NCBI GenBank assembly: GCA_003455565.1
Contig: DMQW01000382.1
Span: 4,658-10,407, forward strand
Length of the DNA stretch: 5,750 nt
From: Limisphaerales bacterium
Lineage (GTDB): Bacteria > Verrucomicrobiota > Verrucomicrobiia > Limisphaerales > UBA11358
Direction of reading: 5' to 3'
The notes under the pieces were generated by a model. It searched no databases and was not told where the DNA came from. It saw nothing but the letters and a program-made list of their open reading frames with translations. Of the stretch, positions 1-5,750 are shown in pieces. Position 1 is the stretch's first letter. Each line of letters begins with the position of its first letter. Made by a program: the position numbers and the translations under genes.

Positions 1-1854
1 GCCCAAGCGCGCACGCTGGAATGGCAGGCGCGCACGATTTTTGCCGGCGGCTGCGCGGGCCTGTTTGTGTTTGCGTGGACCGACGAGTGGTTTCGCGGCG
101 GCAATGAAATTGAAGATTGGAAATTCGGCATCACCACCCGCGACCGCACGCCGAAGCCCGCGCTCGAAGTTGTTAAACAGGTTTTTCAACATGTGCCGTT
201 TCACGCGGACGATTCATGGCCGTTCGTCTCCGTGGTGATTTGCAGCTACAACGGCTCACGCACCATTCGCCATTCGCTCGAAGCGTTGCGCAAAGTGGAG
301 TATCCGAAATTTGAAGTCATCGTGGTGGACGACGGCTCGCGTGACGCGACGCCAAACATCGCCGGTGAATTCGACGTGCGCCTTATCCGCCAGGCCAACG
401 CCGGTTTGAGCGCCGCGCGAAATACCGGCTGGCAAAACGCCAAAGGCGAAATCGTTGCCTACCTTGACGACGACGCCGCGCCCGATCCGCATTGGCTGCT
501 TTATCTGGTGAGCGCGTTCGTAGCCGGCAACGACGCCGGCGCGGGCGGCCCGAACATCGCGTTTCAGGACGATACATTCGTCGCGCAATGTGTGGATCAT
601 TCGCCGGGCAATCCGACGCACGTTTTGCTCACCGACCGGATCGCCGAACATTTGCCCGGTTGCAACATGGCCTTCCGACGCACGTGTCTGGAAGCCATCG
701 GCGGTTTTGACGCCACCTTCCGCATTGCCGGTGACGACGTGGACTTGTGCTGGCGGTTGCAGGATCGCGGTTGGCAGCTCGCGTTTCATCCCGGCGCGAT
801 GGTCTGGCACCACCGGCGCGGCACCGTGAAAACTTACTGGCGGCAACAACTCAACTATGGCCGCGCCGAAGCGATGCTCGAACGCAAGTGGCCGGAGAAA
901 TACAACGCCGTCGGCCACCTGACTTGGAACGGACGGCTTTATGGAAAAGGCTTCCGGCATTTTTTCCGCTGGAGCCAGAGCCGCATCTATCATGGCAGTT
1001 GGGGCACGGCTTTGTTTCAATCGGTTTATGGGGTTGCTCCCGGAATGCTCACCACTTTTCTGATGATGCCTGAATGGTATCTGCTGATTGGTGTGCTAGC
1101 GATCATCCTGCCATTCGGCACGCTTTACGCGCCGCTACATTACTCACTCGTGCTGCTGGCACTCGCGGTTTTTCCGCCCGTCACGCAAGCCTGGCTGTGC
1201 GGCCAGCACGCCTTTTTTCGGGACGCGCAGCAACAACCGTTGCGGCGGCAAGCGCTCGCGGCGACGACCGCGATGCTTCATTTCCTCCAGCCGGCTGCGC
1301 GGCTTATTGGCCGGTTGCGTCAGGGGTTGACCCCTTGGCGGCGACGCGGGGCCGACCGTAAGAAATTTCCCTGGTCCAAAAATGTCGTCATCTGGAGTGA
1401 AAAAAACTGGCGCGGGCCGGAACAACGCCTTCAGTCCCTCAAACTGGCCATGAGCGAAAGCGGCGCGGTCGTCCTTAACGGTGGGGATTATGACACCTGG
1501 GATCTCGAAGTGCGCGGCGGCCTGCTCGGCAGTGCGCGGGTGCAATTGGTCATTGAGGAGCATGGCGAAAAGATCCCCGGCGAACTACGTCAACTCGTGC
1601 GCCTGCGGGTCTGGCCGGTTGCGCTGCCTTCGGTGCTGGCCCTCGCCTCCCTGTTTGCGGTGCTCGCGATGATCGCGGCAACCCAGCTTGAATGGATCGC
1701 GTGGGCCGTTCTGAATGTGCCCGCGCTGGTGCTCTTGCTGCGCGTGCTTCACGAATGCGGCTCGGCCTTGGAAGTCATTGTGAGCGCCGTTCCCGCCACG
1801 CTGAAACCCGGCGAAAAAATTGTTTCCGGCGTAAAACCCCATGAACGAACCTGA
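1..1854 (+). CDS. Glycoside-hydrolase-like / family 2 glycosyltransferase fusion, membrane-anchored (5' partial)
   Basis: The reading frame is open from base 1 with no stop, so the N-terminus lies outside the window; 617 residues are visible (numbered here from base 1). Residues 1-60 look like the last strands of a TIM-barrel glycoside hydrolase (FVFAWTDEW, then a GG-x-x-IEDW-x-FG-x-x-x-RDR-x-PKPA pattern), as in GH2-type barrels. Residues 74-290 form a GT-A family 2 glycosyltransferase: VSVVICSYNG at 226-255, VVDDGS with its Asp pair at 328-333, the DDD metal/nucleotide-sugar site at 466-474, GCNMAFRR, and the acceptor-side GDDVDLCWRL at 730-759 carrying the likely catalytic base. Two membrane helices follow (about 360-378 and 381-398), then a basic stretch, a soluble domain (about 455-535, with DTWDLEVRGGLLG) and two more helices (about 540-560 and 565-580). 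It probably transfers sugars from nucleotide donors at the cytoplasmic face of the inner membrane. Sugar and linkage are unknown. Its stop overlaps the exporter start by 14 bases. The GT2 call is firm; the hydrolase-like call rests on a short remnant. Confidence 0.9.
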   Translation, partial: AQARTLEWQARTIFAGGCAGLFVFAWTDEWFRGGNEIEDWKFGITTRDRTPKPALEVVKQVFQHVPFHADDSWPFVSVVICSYNGSRTIRHSLEALRKVEYPKFEVIVVDDGSRDATPNIAGEFDVRLIRQANAGLSAARNTGWQNAKGEIVAYLDDDAAPDPHWLLYLVSAFVAGNDAGAGGPNIAFQDDTFVAQCVDHSPGNPTHVLLTDRIAEHLPGCNMAFRRTCLEAIGGFDATFRIAGDDVDLCWRLQDRGWQLAFHPGAMVWHHRRGTVKTYWRQQLNYGRAEAMLERKWPEKYNAVGHLTWNGRLYGKGFRHFFRWSQSRIYHGSWGTALFQSVYGVAPGMLTTFLMMPEWYLLIGVLAIILPFGTLYAPLHYSLVLLALAVFPPVTQAWLCGQHAFFRDAQQQPLRRQALAATTAMLHFLQPAARLIGRLRQGLTPWRRRGADRKKFPWSKNVVIWSEKNWRGPEQRLQSLKLAMSESGAVVLNGGDYDTWDLEVRGGLLGSARVQLVIEEHGEKIPGELRQLVRLRVWPVALPSVLALASLFAVLAMIAATQLEWIAWAVLNVPALVLLLRVLHECGSALEVIVSAVPATLKPGEKIVSGVKPHERT

Positions 1855-3709
1855 AATTCCAGACGAAGTTCCGCGCGGGAAAACTTTCCAAATCACCGCA
1901 CGAATGGTTCGGCGATGCATGCCCGGCGAAGTGCGCGGGCTGGTGCTGGGGCTGCTTCTATTGCTCGTGGCTTCGGGCGCAACCTTGCTTCAACCGTGGC
2001 CGGTGAAAATCGTCATTGATTCGGTCATCGGCAAAATCACACCGCCAGCCCTTGTCCAATGGTTCACAGCACTCTTTCAAAACAGCGACTCCGCCGGTCA
2101 TTCTGGAATTGCCTTGCTGACGCTGCTCTGTGTCGGCCTGTTGCTGATCGAACTGATCATGGGCGCGTGTCATGTGTTCAGCTCGTATGTGCTCAACTCG
2201 GTGGCGTTGCGGATGGTTTTCAAATTGCGCTGCGCCTTATTCGACCACGTCCAGCGTCAGTCGCTGGCGTTCCATGACGCGAAAGCGGTTGGCGATTCGC
2301 TCTACCGCATCACTTGGGACAGTTACTGCATCCAGGCCATTTTCAGCGAAGGCCTGATGCCGGCATTAACATCAGGACTGACATTGCTCGGCATCGCGGT
2401 CGTGATGTTGAAGCTCGACTGGCACGTGACCGCCGCCGCGCTGGCGGTCGCCGTGCCGTTGATCATTCTCGTCCGCCGGTTTGACCGGCCGATGACGGAA
2501 CAATCTCTCCGCGTGCATGAATACGAAAGCGACGTCAGCACGCGCGTGCAGGAAACGCTCGTTGGCATTCGCGCCGTGCAGGCGTTTGGCCGCGAACAAT
2601 TCGAGAGCGACCGTTTTCGCAGTCAGGCCAGCGCCAGCCTGCTCGCCAGTCTGCGGCTCACCGTTTTGCAAACAGCATCGCAGGCCATCGTCGGTCTCGT
2701 GCTCGCGGCGGGCACGGCGGCGGTGATTTGGTTCAGCGCACGTGGCGTGTTGCTGGGCCGACTCACGGCGGGCGACCTCGTGCTGCTCGTCGCCTACGTC
2801 GCGATGATTTTCAAGCCGCTTGAGACACTGGCTTACACGGCAGCGGCGGTGCAAAATGCGGCCGCCGGCGCGCACCGCGTTTTGACCGTGCTCGACTCAC
2901 AACCGGATGTCACGGACGCGCCGAACGCGAAGAATTTGTCGGGCCGTGCGCGTGGTGAAATTATTTTCGACAGTGTTTCATTCGGCTACCAAGCGAATCA
3001 GCCTGTGCTGCGCGAACTCAGTCTGACTATCGCTCCCGGCTCGACCATTGCGCTCGTCGGCACTTCCGGCGCGGGCAAAACCACGCTGGCCAGTTTGATT
3101 CCACGCTTTTACGACCCGTTAAAAGGTGGCATCAAATTCGACGGCTGCGATCTCCGCGACCTCACCTTGAAATCGCTGCGCGAACAAATTGCGCTCGTCA
3201 CCCAAGACCCGATTTTGTTTTGTGCGAGCATCCGTGAGAACATCGCCTATGGCCGGCCCGGCGCTACGCAGGAAGAAATCGAAGCGGCGGCACGGGCGGC
3301 GGGCGCGCACGAATTTATTGAACGCCTGCCGGAAAAATACGATGCGCGCGTCGCGGAACGCGGCCTCACCCTTTCCAGCGGGCAACGCCAGCGCCTCGCC
3401 ATCGCCCGCGCTTTTCTCAAAGACGCACCGGTGTTGATTCTCGACGAGCCGACCAGCGCGCTGGACGCCGAAACCGAAGAGCGCCTCGTGCAGACTCTGG
3501 AGAAATTGATGAAAGGCCGGACGACGATCATTATCGCCCATCGTTTATCCACGGTGCGCTGTGCCGACCGCATTGTCGTCCTGCAAAACGGACGCATCGC
3601 GGAAAGCGGGCCGCACGCCGAACTGCTCGCTCGCGACGGCCTTTACGCACGGCTGCACCAACTCCAATTCGGTGAACCCCCAACCGCCACCGCCGAGGCC
3701 GCACTATGA
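1841..3709 (+). CDS. ABC exporter, fused membrane and ATP-binding domains (MsbA-like half-transporter)
   Basis: Complete protein of 622 residues, the usual length for a type IV (MsbA/Sav1866-like) half-transporter that works as a homodimer in the inner membrane. Six membrane helices are visible at about 31-51, 91-118, 164-182, 185-203, 270-288 and 299-318; the first runs into the family-typical LQPWPVKIVID. The ATPase domain has an A-loop Tyr383 (FGY), Walker A GTSGAGKTT (407-415, Lys413), Q-loop Gln455, signature LSSGQ (511-515), Walker B VLILDE (531-536, catalytic Glu536), D-loop SALD and H-loop His567, so it should be catalytically competent. No peptidase or cyclase domain is fused to it. 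ATG at 1841 is chosen because it overlaps the upstream stop and precedes the first helix by a normal 30-residue amphipathic leader; no clear Shine-Dalgarno is seen, which fits coupling to the upstream gene. The flanking glycosyltransferases and acyltransferases suggest a glycan, glycolipid or similar cargo (inference). Lipid, peptide or drug export cannot be excluded from sequence alone. Confidence 0.95.
   Translation: MNEPEIPDEVPRGKTFQITARMVRRCMPGEVRGLVLGLLLLLVASGATLLQPWPVKIVIDSVIGKITPPALVQWFTALFQNSDSAGHSGIALLTLLCVGLLLIELIMGACHVFSSYVLNSVALRMVFKLRCALFDHVQRQSLAFHDAKAVGDSLYRITWDSYCIQAIFSEGLMPALTSGLTLLGIAVVMLKLDWHVTAAALAVAVPLIILVRRFDRPMTEQSLRVHEYESDVSTRVQETLVGIRAVQAFGREQFESDRFRSQASASLLASLRLTVLQTASQAIVGLVLAAGTAAVIWFSARGVLLGRLTAGDLVLLVAYVAMIFKPLETLAYTAAAVQNAAAGAHRVLTVLDSQPDVTDAPNAKNLSGRARGEIIFDSVSFGYQANQPVLRELSLTIAPGSTIALVGTSGAGKTTLASLIPRFYDPLKGGIKFDGCDLRDLTLKSLREQIALVTQDPILFCASIRENIAYGRPGATQEEIEAAARAAGAHEFIERLPEKYDARVAERGLTLSSGQRQRLAIARAFLKDAPVLILDEPTSALDAETEERLVQTLEKLMKGRTTIIIAHRLSTVRCADRIVVLQNGRIAESGPHAELLARDGLYARLHQLQFGEPPTATAEAAL
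3695..3698 (+). promoter_or_regulatory. Probable Shine-Dalgarno for the first acyltransferase
   Basis: GAGG lies inside the end of the exporter gene, seven bases before the ATG at 3706. It is the clearest ribosome-binding-like motif at any of the four junctions and supports this start together with the ATGA stop/start overlap. It could also be chance in GC-rich coding sequence. Confidence 0.45.
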
Positions 3710-4278
3710 GCGAGATCGCCACACTCGAACCCGGTCGCTGGCTGGATGGCAAATTGCCGGAAAACGTAACGCTTGGCCGAAACACGATTGTGCGCGGCGA
3801 CCTCGCCTTCAAACGATTTCAAAGCCAAAAACAACCCGCGCTTGTCGTCGGCGAGCATTGCACGCTCGACGGCGTTCATTTTGCGCTCGGCGAAAATGCA
3901 AAAGTGGAGATTGGAAATTACTGCTGTTTTTCCAACGCGGTTTTGCTGTGCGAACTGGAATTGCGCATCGGCAACTACGTCGTCATCGGCTGGAACACTA
4001 CGATTGCCGACACGGACTTTCATCCTATCTCGCCCGCGCAACGCATTGCGGATGCTGTGGCGTGTTCGCCGCTGGGCAAAAATCAAAAGCGTCCACCCAT
4101 CGTGGCGAAAGCAATTATCATCGAAGACGACGTGTGGATCGGACCCAATGCGACAATTCTAAAAGGCGTGTTCATCGGCGCTGGTTCCTTCATCGAACCG
4201 GGCTCATTGGTAACGCGTGACGTGCCGCCGCGTTCTCGTGTTCAGGGCAATCCAGCGCAAGTCATCAGCACGGTATGA
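3706..4278 (+). CDS. Hexapeptide-repeat (left-handed beta-helix) acyltransferase, catalytic His present
   Basis: Complete 190-residue protein. The repeating [LIV]-G-x-x-x-x pattern (for example VTLGRNTIVRG, VEIGNYCCF, LRIGNYVVIG, VWIGPNATILKGVFIGAG) is that of left-handed beta-helix acyltransferases, which act as trimers and use acetyl-CoA or a related acyl-CoA. The stretch DTDFHPISPAQR (residues 102-113, His106 at 4021-4023) matches the loop carrying the catalytic histidine in the WcaF/LacA/Vat-type branch. The C-terminus has the family-typical VTRDVPP and GNPAQVI. Start and stop overlap the neighbours by ATGA on both sides (3706-3709 and 4275-4278), so coupling is likely. Expected role: cytoplasmic O- or N-acylation, most often acetylation, of a sugar or precursor made by the adjacent glycosyltransferases; the acceptor is not predictable. 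The next gene is a divergent relative. Confidence 0.9.
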   Translation: MSEIATLEPGRWLDGKLPENVTLGRNTIVRGDLAFKRFQSQKQPALVVGEHCTLDGVHFALGENAKVEIGNYCCFSNAVLLCELELRIGNYVVIGWNTTIADTDFHPISPAQRIADAVACSPLGKNQKRPPIVAKAIIIEDDVWIGPNATILKGVFIGAGSFIEPGSLVTRDVPPRSRVQGNPAQVISTV

Positions 4279-4883
4279 AACTCGACACCGCCAACCGCAC
4301 GTTGCCATGGGATTGGTATCCCGGCACGATTCCGTCAAACGTCTCGGCGGACGAGTCGGCCTATCTCGAAACGAGTTACAGCTTCCTGCTCTATCGGAGC
4401 GAATTGCCCGAAGGCATCCGCATTGGCCGTGCCAGTTCGACTTATCTCGGCACGATGTTTGATGTCGGGCCGCAAGGCCGGATTCGCATCGGAGATTTTT
4501 CCTGCATTCACGGTGCGTGGTTTATTTGTGATTCCGAAATCTCCGTTGGCGATTACGCGCTGATTTCCTGGAACGTGGTCTTCATGGACAGTTACGGTGT
4601 CTCAACCGATCCTGCGGAGCGGCGAAAGCAACTCGAAGCTTTGGCATTTGACGATCGTCGCCGGATGGCGCGCGGCGCGCTCGCGAAACCAATTCGCATC
4701 GGACGCAATGTATGGATAGGTTTTGATTGCGTGGTGCTGCCGGGCGTGACGATTGGCGACGGCGCGATTGTTGGCGCGCGTTCGGTGGTGACGGAGGACG
4801 TGCCGCCGTTCACCATTGTTGCGGGCAATCCGGCACGCGTGATTCGACAAATTGAAAATGACGAACTTACCCAAACCAACTAA
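4275..4883 (+). CDS. Hexapeptide-repeat acyltransferase homologue lacking the usual catalytic His
   Basis: Complete 202-residue protein with the same beta-helix repeats (IRIGRASSTYLG, IRIGDFSCIHG, ISVGDYALISWN, IRIGRNVWIGFDCVVLPGVTIGDG) and the closing VTEDVPP / GNPARVI seen in the preceding gene. Residues 98-117 align without gaps to residues 95-114 of that neighbour through shared W-N, D, P-A and R positions. In this alignment the neighbour's His106 falls on Val109, and no other histidine occurs in the loop; the only His in the helix region is His79 in CIHGAW, one or more coils earlier. It has an N-terminal extension (about 45 residues, rich in Tyr, Trp and Ser) ahead of the repeats. Either it uses a different active-site residue, acts on a different acceptor, or is a non-catalytic partner of the upstream protein. 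The ATG at 4275 overlaps the upstream TGA by four bases; no clear Shine-Dalgarno is seen. Fold assignment is firm; enzymatic activity is uncertain. Confidence 0.85.
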   Translation: MKLDTANRTLPWDWYPGTIPSNVSADESAYLETSYSFLLYRSELPEGIRIGRASSTYLGTMFDVGPQGRIRIGDFSCIHGAWFICDSEISVGDYALISWNVVFMDSYGVSTDPAERRKQLEALAFDDRRRMARGALAKPIRIGRNVWIGFDCVVLPGVTIGDGAIVGARSVVTEDVPPFTIVAGNPARVIRQIENDELTQTN

Positions 4884-5750
4884 AGGCCCGATCATTGTTT
4901 TCGGAATTCTGTTCTGGTTTCCGCTGGCGGGCGTGACGTATCAATTTCTGCATTTCCTCATCGGCCTGCGGCGGCTCGGTTACGATCCCCATTACATCGA
5001 GGATTCAGGCCGCTGGATTTACGATCCGAAGCTGAACGATTTGTCGCCGGACGCGACGAACAATTTGAACGCCGTCGTGCCGGTGCTGGAAGCGCACGGT
5101 TTCAAAGATCGCTGGGCGTTTCGCGGCAACTATCCCGGCGGTAAATGCTACGGCATGACGGAGGAAAAAATCCTGCGGCTCTACCGCGAGGCCGGTGCGT
5201 TTCTAAACGTGACCGGCGCGCAAGAATTGCGTGACGAACACATGGCGTGTCGCCGCCGCATTTATGTCGAGACCGATCCGGTCGCGGCGGAAATCAAAAT
5301 CGCGCAGGGTGATCAGGCAACCATCGCGGCGCTCGCGGCGCATGACACGCATTTCAGCTACGGCGGGAATTTTGGCCAGCCAGACTGCCGCGTGCCGCTC
5401 GAACGCTTCCACTGGCAGCCGACCGTGCAGCCGGTGGTTTTGGATTTGTGGGACAACCCTTCATTCAATCGAAATGGCGCGGCGTTCAACACCATCGCGA
5501 CGTGGCACAACAAAGGCAAAGACATCGTCTATAACGGCGAGACTTACTATTGGTCGAAGGATCGCGAGTTCAAAAAAATTCTCGATTTGCCGAAACGCCG
5601 ACCGGTGCCGTTCGAGCTGGCGGTCGGGGTGGACGAAAAAACGCGGAGCCTGTTGAAGAAAAATCATTGGCAAATCACCGACCCGGTGACGCTGTCGAGC
5701 GACATGAAGAGTTACCACGAATTCATCCTCAAATCGCGCGGTGAATTCAC
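4858..5750 (+). CDS. Probable GT-B glycosyltransferase, CgeB/YkvP-like (3' partial)
   Basis: The frame is open from ATG 4858 to the right edge; 297 residues are visible and the C-terminus is missing. The start is favoured because the first predicted strand (PIIVFGILFWFPLAG, residues 11-25) follows directly, and later in-frame candidates would cut into it. The gene overlaps the previous one by 26 bases, with no visible Shine-Dalgarno. The N-terminal strand, glycine-containing turn and helix (FLHFLIGLRRLGYDPHYIED) fit the first Rossmann half of a GT-B enzyme. Mid-protein YVETDPV, HDTHFSYGGNFG and the later LWDNPSF, and the final YHEFILKSRGEF, resemble from memory the CgeB/YkvP-like group, in which a donor-binding segment rich in Gly and Arg would follow just beyond the window. 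No signal peptide or membrane helix is convincing, so a cytoplasmic enzyme acting on nucleotide sugars is expected. Donor and acceptor are unknown. That it is a gene is near certain from its length, lack of stops and operon position; the family call is moderate. Confidence 0.75.
   Translation, partial: MTNLPKPTKGPIIVFGILFWFPLAGVTYQFLHFLIGLRRLGYDPHYIEDSGRWIYDPKLNDLSPDATNNLNAVVPVLEAHGFKDRWAFRGNYPGGKCYGMTEEKILRLYREAGAFLNVTGAQELRDEHMACRRRIYVETDPVAAEIKIAQGDQATIAALAAHDTHFSYGGNFGQPDCRVPLERFHWQPTVQPVVLDLWDNPSFNRNGAAFNTIATWHNKGKDIVYNGETYYWSKDREFKKILDLPKRRPVPFELAVGVDEKTRSLLKKNHWQITDPVTLSSDMKSYHEFILKSRGEF

Noticed and set aside
256..1020. 254-codon open frame on the minus strand
   Set aside because: It lies wholly antisense to the GT2 catalytic core; its protein is low-complexity in character with no recognisable motif, as expected from the shadow of GC-rich coding sequence.
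1144..1563. 139-codon open frame on the minus strand
   Set aside because: Antisense to the membrane and unassigned domains of the glycosyltransferase; no motif and no independent start signals.
67..1854. GTG at 67 as the true start of the glycosyltransferase gene
   Set aside because: The frame continues open to base 1, and the residues before the GTG continue the same barrel-like pattern, so the gene begins outside the window.
2372..2875. 167-codon open frame on the minus strand
   Set aside because: Antisense to the exporter's membrane domain; composition rich in Arg, His and Gln typical of a shadow frame.
1841..3709. Naming the exporter msbA or ndvA
   Set aside because: The architecture is shared by many exporters and nothing in the sequence fixes the cargo; context points to a glycan product but does not identify it.
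3643..4086. 147-codon open frame on the minus strand
   Set aside because: Antisense to the exporter end and first acyltransferase; no motif.
3561..4220. 219-codon open frame on the plus strand in another frame, spanning the exporter/acyltransferase junction
   Set aside because: It overlaps two genes with strong motif support and encodes an Arg-rich sequence with no recognisable domain.
1..5750. Internal promoters, terminators, repeats, CRISPR arrays, tRNA genes or insertion sequences
   Set aside because: Adjacent genes overlap, so there is no intergenic space; no repeated units, hairpin plus T-run or transposase-like frame was seen on either strand by eye.

Overview
The window is GC-rich and fully coding on the + strand. 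It holds five consecutive genes packed without intergenic space: one cut by the left edge, three complete, and one cut by the right edge. Every junction is an overlap (14, 4, 4 and 26 bases), so this is the interior of a single operon with probable translational coupling. I see no promoter, terminator, RNA gene, repeat array, CRISPR or mobile element. The organism is a bacterium. GC-rich codon use and the style of the multidomain glycosyltransferase would fit a soil or aquatic Verrucomicrobiota-type genome, but this is a weak, memory-based guess and other phyla are possible.

Layout. (1) 1-1854: C-terminal part of a large fusion protein. It starts with the end of a glycoside-hydrolase-like TIM-barrel, followed by a family 2 glycosyltransferase domain, two membrane helices, a soluble domain of unknown function and two more membrane helices. 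(2) 1841-3709: a complete ABC exporter half-transporter with fused membrane and ATPase domains and all canonical ATPase motifs. (3) 3706-4278 and (4) 4275-4883: two adjacent hexapeptide-repeat acyltransferases that align to each other. The first keeps the presumed catalytic histidine and the second does not. (5) 4858-right edge: N-terminal 297 residues of a probable GT-B glycosyltransferase of the CgeB/YkvP-like type.

Working model (inference): the operon builds, acylates and exports a cell-surface or secreted glycan or glycoconjugate. The two glycosyltransferases assemble sugars, the hexapeptide proteins add acetyl or similar groups, and the ABC exporter moves the product or a lipid-linked intermediate across the inner membrane. 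No Wzx, Wzy, Wzm or Wzt-type gene is visible here. The identity of the glycan cannot be read from this window. The most notable points are the hydrolase-transferase fusion with its unassigned C-terminal domain, and the tandem acyltransferase pair with one apparently non-canonical active site.
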